Shown piece by piece: positions 6,928 through 14,652 of a stretch of DNA of 17,483 bases. This DNA comes from Treponema sp. (GTDB taxonomy: Bacteria > Spirochaetota > Spirochaetia > Treponematales > Breznakiellaceae). The position numbers were made by a program, and so were the translations under genes. The first letter of the stretch is position 1. Each line of letters opens with the position of its first letter. Below the pieces are notes generated by a model. The model was not told where the DNA came from, ran no database searches, and worked only from the letters and a program-made list of their open reading frames with translations. The stretch lies in the NCBI GenBank assembly GCA_031264475.1, contig JAISEA010000046.1, positions 1 through 17,483 of the forward strand, written 5' to 3'.

Positions 6928-7000
6928 CATCCTGTCTCAAATATATCTCATCTTGTCTCAAATATATCTCATATCTTCTCGGATATATCTCGTATCTTCA
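6928..7000. repeat. 21-bp tandem repeat upstream of the HD gene
   Basis: Three consecutive units on the plus strand: CATCCTGTCTCAAATATATCT, then CATCTTGTCTCAAATATATCT with one change, then a divergent CATATCTTCTCGGATATATCT, followed by CGTATCTTC. Transcribed on the minus strand it would form the HD-gene leader. The ribosome-binding site is just outside it. I see no clear promoter inside. The sequence and period differ from the 23-bp arrays. (Each unit is 21 bases and quoted here only to show the step.). Confidence 0.8.
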
Positions 7001-7001
7001 A

Positions 7002-7790
7002 TTAAACATTATCGCTATTATCTGCAAGGCTTTTCGCCCAAGTATACATGGCTATGGCGAATGCCGTAGATGCGTTAAGACTAGCTTTCGCGCCGAAAAG
7101 CGGGATGGACGCCCTACCAAGCGATGTATTTGCCCGCGCCAGACTCTGCGGGCTTACCCCCAGCTCTTCGGAGCCGATGATCATCACGCCGTTTTGTGGA
7201 AAAGCGAACTCTTCCAAGGGAACCCCGCCTGTTTCCAAGGCAAAGACGCTCGTCTGTTCCCACGGAGGTTCGCCTCGTTCCCATTTAACCGCGTCCACAC
7301 AGCCCATAGCGGTACGTTCCGCACGCTTATGCCGTGGGTCCGCGGCGAACCGTGATAGAAAAATCTTCTCAACCCCGAAAGACTCTGCTATGCGGAACAC
7401 AGAGCCGATATTAAAAGGCGAGCGCACATCTTCCAGATACACCCATACGCCCTTGAAGACCGTCCGTTTCTCTCTATCGAGCTTGTTTTCCGCGTCGAGA
7501 AAGTCCCAATCCGCGGGCGTCCGTCCTGTTTCAGCGAGGAGGCGGTGCCGCATCGCATTGACCACCCCGCGGATGTCTCCCTCGCTGCGCATTAAAGTCT
7601 CTCGCGCCTGAGTAACCATTGATAAGTCAGAAAAATCGCCTTCAACGAGGCTGAACAGCTCGTTCAGTTCACCGTTTGTATATATCCATTGTCCTGTTTT
7701 GCAGAACTGCGCTTCAGCGGCGGTCAACATCTTCAAGATTTTACGGAGTCGCTGTGAACGTGGGATGGTTTTTAGTTTATGGTAATCCAT
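7002..7790 (-). CDS. SpoU/TrmH family RNA 2'-O-ribose methyltransferase
   Basis: 262 residues. The C-terminal half is a SPOUT domain with its three motifs: LEDVRSPFNIGSVFRIAESFG (about 120-140, with the conserved N and R), MIIGSEELGVSP (about 205-216), and IPLFGAKASLNASTAFAIAMY (about 232-252, with the SLN loop that forms the knot and binds SAM). The N-terminal 110 residues are helical and may be a substrate-recognition domain. The target, rRNA or tRNA, cannot be read from the sequence. ATG 7790 overlaps the upstream gene's stop by one base (TGATG) and lacks a clear Shine-Dalgarno sequence, which suggests re-initiation coupling. The frame is open upstream to 7841, but that would overlap the previous gene by about 50 bases. 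Confidence 0.88.
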   Translation of the reverse strand: MDYHKLKTIPRSQRLRKILKMLTAAEAQFCKTGQWIYTNGELNELFSLVEGDFSDLSMVTQARETLMRSEGDIRGVVNAMRHRLLAETGRTPADWDFLDAENKLDREKRTVFKGVWVYLEDVRSPFNIGSVFRIAESFGVEKIFLSRFAADPRHKRAERTAMGCVDAVKWERGEPPWEQTSVFALETGGVPLEEFAFPQNGVMIIGSEELGVSPQSLARANTSLGRASIPLFGAKASLNASTAFAIAMYTWAKSLADNSDNV

Positions 7791-8908
7791 CAGAATGACT
7801 GTTTTACGAGTCCGATAAGTTCTTCGGAGGTAACTGTCCACGGGGAGAATCCCGCGAAATCTAAGTCCCGCGCCGCCTCTGCCAAGGGAATCAAGGGATC
7901 GAGCTGTAGACCCAGACTTTGCAGATGCGGGTTAATATTCTGCGTATCCAGAGCTGAACGGATAAAAGAAGTTACCAGAGATGCGGATTCCGTAACAGAT
8001 AGTTTTTCAGAAGGCTTGCCTAACAGAGACGCGACGCTGGCTATTTTTTCCGGGCGGGTAGCTGTGAGTTTTTCTAATATACTGGGCAGAAGAGCCGCCG
8101 CGCACAGGGACTTCGCCACTGGAAACCTCCTTGCCATGAGGTAGGATAGAACAGAACCCATACCCGGAGAGCTTAACGCCACGCCCAACGACGCAAGGAA
8201 GCCCGCTTCGCCGGCGATGCCGTTCTTGCCATTGCGCCCCGCAATGACCGTACTGTAGAACGCAATAGCTTGTTCCAACAGGGGATCGGATAGGAAGTTA
8301 GCTTTTTTTGAGCAGTAAGCTTCGACAGACATACAGAATCCGTCAAAAGCATAGGCGGTGTTTTCATTAGATATGAAGTCGTTGTCCATGATAACCGTTT
8401 TACAGAGTCCTTTGGGAAGCCTTATTTGTTTGATACTTCTATCACGAGGGTCTACAGCGAGACACGTACTTGAAAACAGGAAGAAGTCTTCTTTTATAGA
8501 AGGAATGGCGATATAAGAGAGGAAACCGTTCTGCGTGAATTTACCGTCCAGAAGGTCGAATATATCTATTTCCGCGTGGACGATGAGAGCCGCGATACGA
8601 GCTATGGCTTGGGTAGCTATGCCGCCGAAGCCGATGATGCTCGAACATCGAGCCGCATGAGCGAGAGTAGCCGCCGAAGCCGCTATATCCGCCATTGCCA
8701 CCGATGGAATCTCGTCAAACAGAATCGCTTCTACATTAGAATCTTTCAAGATGGCGATGAGACGTTCCGTTTCCCTATTTTGGTGGAGGGTTTTATCAGC
8801 GGCTATCAGAACCTTATTACCGTATTTGCCGCATATTGTACCGGCGCGGTTTATGGTATCTGTTCCTATGATAATCTCAGGGTCAATGTTAAAGTATATA
8901 TCACCCAC
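7790..8908 (-). CDS. Iron-alcohol-dehydrogenase-fold protein lacking the metal ligands (probable pseudoenzyme)
   Basis: 372 residues from GTG 8908, with GAGGAAAGG just upstream. The architecture is that of group III (iron-containing) alcohol dehydrogenases: an N-terminal dinucleotide-binding half (INRAGTICGKYGNKVLIAAD; IIGFGGIATQ near 91-100; an IAIPS strand near 133) and a helical C-terminal half. The key residues have changed. The NAD-loop GGGS-x-x-D-x-AK is GFGGIATQAIA. The D-x3-H metal motif is D189-x3-M193 in AYAFDGFCMSVEAYCSKKAN. The HxxAH...PHG region is VLSYLMARRFPVAKSL. No histidine occurs between residues 112 and 327. The product should therefore not bind Fe/Zn normally and may have little or no dehydrogenase activity. 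It lies 28 bases after flgM and is joined to the SpoU gene by TGATG. Its present function is unknown. Confidence 0.78.
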   Translation of the reverse strand: MGDIYFNIDPEIIIGTDTINRAGTICGKYGNKVLIAADKTLHQNRETERLIAILKDSNVEAILFDEIPSVAMADIAASAATLAHAARCSSIIGFGGIATQAIARIAALIVHAEIDIFDLLDGKFTQNGFLSYIAIPSIKEDFFLFSSTCLAVDPRDRSIKQIRLPKGLCKTVIMDNDFISNENTAYAFDGFCMSVEAYCSKKANFLSDPLLEQAIAFYSTVIAGRNGKNGIAGEAGFLASLGVALSSPGMGSVLSYLMARRFPVAKSLCAAALLPSILEKLTATRPEKIASVASLLGKPSEKLSVTESASLVTSFIRSALDTQNINPHLQSLGLQLDPLIPLAEAARDLDFAGFSPWTVTSEELIGLVKQSF

Positions 8909-8936
8909 AACAACCTTTCCTCAATTTGCGACTCTA

Positions 8937-9236
8937 TCAGGAGCGGGAGAAACCAAACGCTTCCATAAGCTTATCAGCGGTGGCGTCGAGAACTTCATCA
9001 TTGATATACGCGGGATCATTGATCCGCTCTTTGATTCGCTCGACAACATCCATGCGTATATCTGGCGCCGCGTCAATAATGCTGTTTATCCTGTACATCT
9101 CGCTTTTCTTTAAGCCTTCTGAAGACAGGTCTATGGAGTCTGTTGATGAGAAACGATTCGACTGATTGTAGGCATTAGTCTTACCATCCGGAAGAATAGG
9201 ATTTATGGAACCTATTGAACTTATCGTGTTGATCAT
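8937..9236 (-). CDS. flgM: Negative regulator of flagellin synthesis (anti-sigma28 factor) FlgM
   Basis: 99 residues from ATG 9236, which follows GAGGG by 5 bases. The frame extends upstream to 9266 but would then run into rsmI. The N-terminal half (NTISSIGSINPILPDGKTNAYNQ...) is low in structure. The C-terminal half has the FlgM pattern: SIDLSSEGLKKSEMYRINSIIDAAPDIRMDVVERIKERINDPAYIND, then EVLDATADKLMEAFGF. FlgM binds the flagellar sigma factor FliA until the hook-basal body is complete and is then exported. This fits with the chemoreceptor in indicating a motile organism. It sits 20 bases after rsmI rather than in a flagellar cluster, so it would be expressed at least partly with housekeeping genes. 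Small divergent family, hence moderate confidence. Confidence 0.82.
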   Translation of the reverse strand: MINTISSIGSINPILPDGKTNAYNQSNRFSSTDSIDLSSEGLKKSEMYRINSIIDAAPDIRMDVVERIKERINDPAYINDEVLDATADKLMEAFGFSRS

Positions 9237-9256
9237 AATTACCCTCTTAATTCTAT

Positions 9257-9937
9257 TTATCGGCACGTCTTTCCTGAAACAAAAATAGAAAATTCACCCA
9301 TTTGTTCCAAACGCGCACTCAAAATCGTTAAAATTTCCATGACCGACCCGCGCAGGTATTCCTCGTGGAGTTTGGTCATTTCCCGTCCAACGCAGACATA
9401 ACGTCCTTTATCAAATTCGGCTAAATCCTGCAATAACTTTACTATCCTGAAAGGCGATTCGTAAAGAACAAAGGCGTCTCCCGCGTCCAACAATTCTTTG
9501 ACCCGCGTACGGCGGCGCCCCGGCTTGGGAGACAAAAAACCCTCAAACACAACGGTTTTGTCCATTGCGCCTGACACGCTTACCAGACTCGTAAACGCGG
9601 AAGGACCTGGTATGGGAACAACCGTATGCCCCGCCGCGGCGACCGCCCGCACAAGCGCGGAACCGGGGTCGCTCACGCCCGGAGTGCCAGCGTCGCTCGT
9701 GTATGCCGCAGACCCACCGTTATTCAAAACAGACACAACCTTTTGCGCCGCCCCCGCCTCGTTGCCAGACCTACACGAGAGCATCGTAACACGTATTCCG
9801 AAATGCGTCAGCAGTTTGAGTGTACGCCTCGTATCCTCAGCCGCGACAAGACTCACAGTCTTCAGAGTCTCAACCGCGCGGAAACTTATGTCTCCCAAAT
9901 TGCCTATGGGCGTCCCGATAATAAATAAAGTCGCCAT
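9257..9937 (-). CDS. rsmI: 16S rRNA (cytidine-1402 2'-O)-methyltransferase RsmI
   Basis: 226 residues. RsmI uses SAM to methylate the ribose of C1402 in the decoding centre. Tetrapyrrole-methylase-family motifs are in order: LFIIGTPIGNLGDISFRA (about 3-20), AAEDTRRTLKLLTHF (about 32-46), YTSDAGTPGVSDPGS (about 78-92), VVPIPGPSAFTSL (about 105-117) and FEGFLSPKPGRR. The protein is about 50 residues shorter than many RsmI proteins, which carry an extra C-terminal helical domain; the catalytic fold is complete. ATG 9937 overlaps the stop of the yejA-like gene as TAATG. A GTG five codons upstream (9952) is an alternative start. Confidence 0.93.
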   Translation of the reverse strand: MATLFIIGTPIGNLGDISFRAVETLKTVSLVAAEDTRRTLKLLTHFGIRVTMLSCRSGNEAGAAQKVVSVLNNGGSAAYTSDAGTPGVSDPGSALVRAVAAAGHTVVPIPGPSAFTSLVSVSGAMDKTVVFEGFLSPKPGRRRTRVKELLDAGDAFVLYESPFRIVKLLQDLAEFDKGRYVCVGREMTKLHEEYLRGSVMEILTILSARLEQMGEFSIFVSGKTCR

Positions 9938-11742
9938 TACTTCACCCACCACGTATCCAGCCCCACGTCGTATTTGGGACGGATTGCAGAGCGGGCGAAC
10001 TTGTCAATATAAGCGAGACGGTATGCGGAGCTATGCCATTGGGGTATCATGTAGAAATTCCAGGTCAGAACACGGTCAACCGCACGCCCTAGACTGAGAA
10101 GTTTGGATTCGTCCTCTTGATTCTCTATGATGAGTTCGATCAGATGATCGACTGCGGGGTCCGAGACGCCGGGGGTGTTCCATGTCGAGTCTATGTAAGT
10201 TGAATGCCAGACAGTCGCCATGTCCACGCTTGGGTAAGCGTTTGTTGGAGAACTGTGGGCGATCATATCAAAGTCCCGGGAACGCAGGCGGTTGATGAAT
10301 TGGCTCGTATCAATCAGACGAATATACATATCAATGCCGTATTTAGCGAGGTTTCGCTGAAACGGGATGGCGATGCGTTCTGAATCAGGCGAATAAATCA
10401 GTAATTCAAAGGAGAATTGAGAGCCGTCCGCCTTATTGAGCAGTTTCCCGCCTTTCAGTTCCCATCCCGCGTCTGACAGCAAGCGGAGCGCCTCGCGTGC
10501 CTGTGCGCGGATGTACCCATTGCCGTCTGTTACGGACGGCTGGTATTCGGTGGTAAAGACTTGGGGAGGGATTTGGGAACGGAGTGGTTCAAGGATTTCA
10601 AGTTCTTCTGGGGAAGGCAGACCGGTTGCGGTGTACTCTGTATTTTGGAAGTACGAGCGCGTACGTTTATACTGACCAAAGAAGAGGTATTTGTTCATCC
10701 ACTCAAAATCGAAGAAATAGTTAAGCGCCCAACGCACCCTACGATCCGCGAAGATCGGTCGTTGAATATTAAAAACAAACGCCTGCATCGGCTGGGGGAT
10801 TTCGTGAGGTATTGTTTCTTTTTTGATGAGACCGTTGTCAAAGTTTTTACCCACGTATTTTGTAGCCCAGTTGACCGCTGAGTTTTCCTCTCGATAGTCG
10901 TATTCGCCCGCCTTGAACGCCTCGAGGGACACTGTTCCGTCTCGGTAATAATCATAGCGAATCGTATCAAAGTTAAACTGCCCTTTGTTCACAGGCAAGT
11001 CTTTAGCCCAATAATCCTTCACCCTTTCAATGACGATGAACTGTCCCATGAGGTAATCCGACACGCGGTAAGCGCCGCTCCCAATCGGCGGCTCGACGAG
11101 AGGCTCGGAGAAGTCCTTCCTTTCCCAGAACCTTCTTGGGAAGATGGGCGAAGAGCAGAGTCCAAGCATCTGTTCTTTATCGCCTTTGTCCGCGCCTTGG
11201 GGAAGGGGAATATCAAAGCGTACCGTGAGCGTATTCAGGACGGTTGCGGTAACACCCGCATAGAGAGAACGGAACTGGGGAACGCCCTTTGTCATAAGGG
11301 TATTGAATGAAAAGGCGACGTCTTCCGCGGTGATGGGCTGACCGCCTTGGTCTTTTGCGTTGGGGTTTATGTAGAAAGTGATGAAGGAATAATCCTCGGC
11401 GTAGTCAAACCTTTCCGCAATGAGCGGGTAATAACTAGCGATTTCGTCTAAAGACTGCCTGAGTAAGGTGTCATAGAAGTATTCAAAACCATCCCCGCAG
11501 TTGCCGCGGAGCGCGTATCGGTGGAAATTATCGAAAGTACCGATGCTGCCCCTGGACAAGGAACCGCCTTTGGGCGCGTCAGGGTTTACATAATCAAAAT
11601 GCGTGAACGCATGAGCGTATTTCGGCTCGCCGCGCAAGGAGATAGAGGTTGCGTTACGGACGACCGTTTGGGCGTAGCTACTGAGGGGTTTCAATAAGCA
11701 AATGAAAAGAAGCGTTATTTTCAAGAAAAGGTTTAAGTTCAT
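9937..11742 (-). CDS. yejA: YejA-like periplasmic oligopeptide-binding protein of an ABC importer
   Basis: 601 residues from ATG 11742. AAGGA lies 7 bases upstream, and the signal peptide (MNLNLFLKITLLFICLLKPL, probable cleavage after SSYA) fits this start; the frame is open to 11775 but without a better start. It is an SBP_bac_5 (peptide/nickel-binding) protein. The YejA-type features are GEPKYAHAFTHFDYVNPDAPKGG at the mature N-terminus, ITAEDVAFSFNTL, PPIGSGAYRV, and VRWALNYFFDFEWMNK. Length is close to E. coli YejA (about 600). The YejABEF system imports oligopeptides and takes up microcin C. It follows the yejE-like permease gene after 13 bases. The partner permease YejB and ATPase YejF are not in the window. 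Confidence 0.88.
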   Translation of the reverse strand: MNLNLFLKITLLFICLLKPLSSYAQTVVRNATSISLRGEPKYAHAFTHFDYVNPDAPKGGSLSRGSIGTFDNFHRYALRGNCGDGFEYFYDTLLRQSLDEIASYYPLIAERFDYAEDYSFITFYINPNAKDQGGQPITAEDVAFSFNTLMTKGVPQFRSLYAGVTATVLNTLTVRFDIPLPQGADKGDKEQMLGLCSSPIFPRRFWERKDFSEPLVEPPIGSGAYRVSDYLMGQFIVIERVKDYWAKDLPVNKGQFNFDTIRYDYYRDGTVSLEAFKAGEYDYREENSAVNWATKYVGKNFDNGLIKKETIPHEIPQPMQAFVFNIQRPIFADRRVRWALNYFFDFEWMNKYLFFGQYKRTRSYFQNTEYTATGLPSPEELEILEPLRSQIPPQVFTTEYQPSVTDGNGYIRAQAREALRLLSDAGWELKGGKLLNKADGSQFSFELLIYSPDSERIAIPFQRNLAKYGIDMYIRLIDTSQFINRLRSRDFDMIAHSSPTNAYPSVDMATVWHSTYIDSTWNTPGVSDPAVDHLIELIIENQEDESKLLSLGRAVDRVLTWNFYMIPQWHSSAYRLAYIDKFARSAIRPKYDVGLDTWWVK

Positions 11743-11755
11743 TATAATATCCTTG

Positions 11756-12754
11756 TCAAGACCGTTTTGGGTCAAGGGCGTCTCGTGTGCCTTCGCCTAT
11801 GAACACGAGGAGGCTGAGCGTCAGGGCAAGCATGGTAAACGCGGCGATGCCGAGCCAGGGCGCTTGGAGGTTCGCCTTGCCTTGCGCCAACAATTCACCC
11901 AGGGAAGGAGAGCCTACGGGCAGTCCGAATCCCAAGAAGTCCAACGATGTGAGCGTAGTGATCGAGCCGCAAAGGATAAAGGGCAGGTAACTCAATGCGC
12001 TTGTCATGGCGTTGGGGAGGATATGAACGAATATGATGCGCGAGTGCCGCATACCCATAGCGCGAGCCGCAAGCACGTATTCAAAGTTGCGTGTGCGAAG
12101 GAACTCCGCCCTCACGATCCCGACGAGGCTCATCCATCCAAACAACAGTGTAATGCCCAACAGCCACCAGAAATTCGGCTCTACCACAGACGAAAGGATG
12201 ATGAGTATGAAGAGAGTCGGCATTCCAGACCAGATTTCCATGAATCGCTGGAAGATGATGTCAAAAACGCCGCCAAAGTAGCCTTGTAGAGCGCCTAATA
12301 CAATGCCGATGATTGACGAGAAGATCGTCAAGGTCAGTCCGAAGAGTACGGATATGCGAAACCCATACAGGGTCCGTGCAAGCACGTCGCGCCCGCGGTC
12401 GTCTGTTCCCGCGAAGTTTTCACGGGTGGGCGGGGACGGCGCGGGGCTTGGGAGGTCGTAGTTGATGGAGTTGTAACTAAAGCCGATGAGGGGGTGAAGC
12501 ATCCAGCCTTTCGCCTTTATCTTATCAGCAAGAAAGGGATCGCGGTAATCAGCGTCAATGTCGAATTCACCATCGAAAACAAGTTCGGAATAGTTTTTTA
12601 TGATGGGAAAGTAGAGTTTATGATCATAGTATAGCAAAATTGGCTTATCGTTGGCGATAAATTCCGCGAACAGGCTTAGCGTAAAGAGTACGCCGAAAAT
12701 CCATAGGCACGCAAACGCCCTCTTGTTTTCCTTAAAACGTTTCCATTTGTTCAT
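11756..12754 (-). CDS. yejE: YejE-like ABC oligopeptide transporter permease
   Basis: 332 residues, close to E. coli YejE in length. An N-terminal membrane anchor (about 14-34, WIFGVLFTLSLFAEFIAN) is followed by an extended periplasmic segment. The YejE/OppC transition ENFAGTDDRGRDVLARTLYGFRIS then leads into five membrane segments. The EAA-type cytoplasmic loop that docks on the ATPase is present (EYVLAARAMGMRHSRIIFVH, about 226-245), followed by ILPN and the LDFLGFGLP...PSLGELLAQG signature. AAGGG lies 6 bases before ATG 12754, only 3 bases after the aroH stop. The gene order yejE-yejA differs from E. coli yejABEF, and the other subunits must lie elsewhere if the system works. Confidence 0.9.
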   Translation of the reverse strand: MNKWKRFKENKRAFACLWIFGVLFTLSLFAEFIANDKPILLYYDHKLYFPIIKNYSELVFDGEFDIDADYRDPFLADKIKAKGWMLHPLIGFSYNSINYDLPSPAPSPPTRENFAGTDDRGRDVLARTLYGFRISVLFGLTLTIFSSIIGIVLGALQGYFGGVFDIIFQRFMEIWSGMPTLFILIILSSVVEPNFWWLLGITLLFGWMSLVGIVRAEFLRTRNFEYVLAARAMGMRHSRIIFVHILPNAMTSALSYLPFILCGSITTLTSLDFLGFGLPVGSPSLGELLAQGKANLQAPWLGIAAFTMLALTLSLLVFIGEGTRDALDPKRS

Positions 12755-12757
12755 TAT

Positions 12758-13126
12758 TTACCCTTTTCTGTCTGGGCGCAAGACTTCTGCGCCGTTGCAA
12801 TAGACATGATGCAATACCGCGCCTTCTTCCATGTAGCAATGGACGATCACGCGGATAACGCGGGGAAGACTGCTCTGTGTGGTCGGCTCCTGCGTCGCAA
12901 AGAGCGCGGTATCCTGTGCCAAGCCCTCGTGTCGCAGAGCCGTGCATGGGTTCAGGGCGTTTAGGTCTTGTGTAGTGGAGAAAATCGCGGACACGACTTC
13001 CGCTTCGTCAAGCGAGTTTTTCGTCAATAGTTCGCTGTAGAGGGTGGATACCCATTTTTCAATATCGCCCGTTTCGTTAAGGCATTGCGCCGCGCCTCTC
13101 AAGGCGTATAGCCGTTTATCAGGCAT
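12758..13126 (-). CDS. aroH: Monofunctional chorismate mutase, AroH type
   Basis: 122 residues, the size of the AroH (Bacillus-type) chorismate mutases, which form trimers. They convert chorismate to prephenate for Phe and Tyr synthesis. The match covers the whole length: YALRGAAQCLNE at the start, SAIFSTTQDLNALNP (about 46-60), FATQEPTTQSSLPRVIRVIVH (76-96) and HHVYCNGAEVLRPD (106-119). Expected active-site residues by analogy with the Bacillus enzyme are R10, E80, R92 and Y109; the usual Cys two residues before the Glu is Thr here. AGGA lies 7 bases before ATG 13126, 9 bases after the guaB stop. No other aromatic-pathway gene is in the window. Confidence 0.92.
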   Translation of the reverse strand: MPDKRLYALRGAAQCLNETGDIEKWVSTLYSELLTKNSLDEAEVVSAIFSTTQDLNALNPCTALRHEGLAQDTALFATQEPTTQSSLPRVIRVIVHCYMEEGAVLHHVYCNGAEVLRPDRKG

Positions 13127-13135
13127 AACTTTTTC

Positions 13136-14596
13136 CTAACTTCTTGTATAATTCGGCGCTTCTTGGGTGATGGTTACGTCATGCGCGTGGCTTTCTCGTA
13201 AGCCAGCCGCGGTGATTTTTACGAAGCGTCGGTATTTCTTCAAATCCTCGATGGTTTTGCACCCTGTGTATCCCATACCTTTGCGTAATCCTGACACGAG
13301 TTGGTTCAAGTAGCCTTTCAATTCGCCTTTGTAGGGTACTCGTCCTTCTATGCCTTCTGGCACGGGTTTTTCGTCTTTGGATATTTGGTAGCGGTCTCCG
13401 GCGCCGTCTTTGATTGCGCCGAGGCTTCCCATGCCGCGGTAGGATTTATAGATACGTCCGTCGTAAATGATTTCCGCGCCCGGGGCTTCTTTCAGTCCGG
13501 CGAAAAGATTGCCGATCATCACGGTATTCGCGCCTGCGCCGATGGCTTTGGTTATATCGCCGGAGAACTTGATCCCTCCGTCTGCTATGATAGGTATGCT
13601 GGACTTCGCGGCTTCTTCGGTGCAATCCCATACTGCGGTGAATTGCGGCGCTCCTATGCCGGCGACTATGCGTGTAGTGCAGATTGATCCTGGTCCGACG
13701 CCGACTTTCACTGCGTCTGCTCCCGCGTCGATGAGTCGTCGTGTTCCTTCTTTTGTTACTACGTTCCCGCCGATGATCGGGGTTCCGTATTCTTTCTTGA
13801 TGCCTGCGACTGCGTCGCATACGTTTTTCGAGTTTCCGTGTGAGGTATCGATTACTACAAAGTCAACTTTGGCGTTCTTGAGTAGGGGCATTCTGACGTG
13901 GTAATCTTGGGGAGAGACTGCCGCGCCTACTATGAGTCTGCCTGTTTTATCGGTAGCGGCTTTGGGGAATTTGTCGTGTTTCTCCATATCTTTTACGGTG
14001 ATGAGTCCGGTGAGTCGTCCTTGTACGTCTACTACGGGTAATTTTTCGATGCGGTGTCGGTCGAACTTTTCGCGTGCGCTTGCTACGGAGGGGTCTCCTT
14101 CTTCTACTATGACGTCGCGGGTCATTACGTCGATCACAGGTAAGTTTTCGTCTTTACAGAAGCGGAGGTCTCTGCTAGTGATGATGCCGAGGAGTTTGTT
14201 GTTTTTGTCAACGACCGGCATACCTGACACGTTGAACTTTTCCATCATTATCTTTACGTCGTGGATGAGAGCGTCTGCGGCTACGGTGACGGGTTCGTCG
14301 ATCACCCAGTTCAGGTAGCGTTTGACGTTGGCGACTTGTTGGGCTTGTGCGGCTGGACTGAGGTTGCGGTGTATGACACCTGAGCCGCCTTCGAGGGCTA
14401 GGGCGATTGCGAGTTTTTCTTCTGTAACGGTGTCCATAGCGGCGGAGATGATTGGCGCGTTGAGTTTTATGTCGGCGCATAATGTGGTACGCACGTCGCA
14501 GTCTTTGGGGAGTACGTCGGAATAACCCGGCAATAAAAGCACGTCGTCATAAGATAAGGCTTCGATAAAAGGGGGGGTATTTGTATAAGTTTCCAT
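13136..14596 (-). CDS. guaB: Inosine-5'-monophosphate dehydrogenase
   Basis: 486 residues from ATG 14596. IMPDH oxidises IMP to XMP with NAD+, the committed step to GTP. The barrel and the CBS pair are clear: [16 protein letters not shown] at the N-terminus, then two CBS domains (roughly residues 95-215: [30 protein letters not shown]). The catalytic loop [17 protein letters not shown] has the active Cys, and [23 protein letters not shown] and the flap ([12 protein letters not shown]) follow. GTG 14611 is an alternative start, five codons earlier; GGAG is 2 bases from it and 17 from the ATG, so neither spacing is ideal. It is the first gene of the nine-gene minus-strand run and lies directly next to repeat locus C, which may supply its promoter. 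Confidence 0.96.
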   Translation of the reverse strand: METYTNTPPFIEALSYDDVLLLPGYSDVLPKDCDVRTTLCADIKLNAPIISAAMDTVTEEKLAIALALEGGSGVIHRNLSPAAQAQQVANVKRYLNWVIDEPVTVAADALIHDVKIMMEKFNVSGMPVVDKNNKLLGIITSRDLRFCKDENLPVIDVMTRDVIVEEGDPSVASAREKFDRHRIEKLPVVDVQGRLTGLITVKDMEKHDKFPKAATDKTGRLIVGAAVSPQDYHVRMPLLKNAKVDFVVIDTSHGNSKNVCDAVAGIKKEYGTPIIGGNVVTKEGTRRLIDAGADAVKVGVGPGSICTTRIVAGIGAPQFTAVWDCTEEAAKSSIPIIADGGIKFSGDITKAIGAGANTVMIGNLFAGLKEAPGAEIIYDGRIYKSYRGMGSLGAIKDGAGDRYQISKDEKPVPEGIEGRVPYKGELKGYLNQLVSGLRKGMGYTGCKTIEDLKKYRRFVKITAAGLRESHAHDVTITQEAPNYTRS

Positions 14597-14623
14597 AAAT
14601 AAGTATGACACAACTCCAAAAAA

Positions 14624-14652
14624 GTTACAACCACCCGAAGGGTGTTAGACAA
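14624..14652 (-). promoter_or_regulatory. Possible guaB promoter with the palindrome in its spacer
   Basis: Minus strand: TTGTCT (14647-14652), 17 bases, TGTAAC (14624-14629); four of six matches to each consensus box. The spacer holds the repeat palindrome CACCCTTCGGGTG (14632-14644). The -10 lacks the important second-position A, so this is only suggestive. If real, the repeat module provides the promoter of the whole guaB run. Confidence 0.3.
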
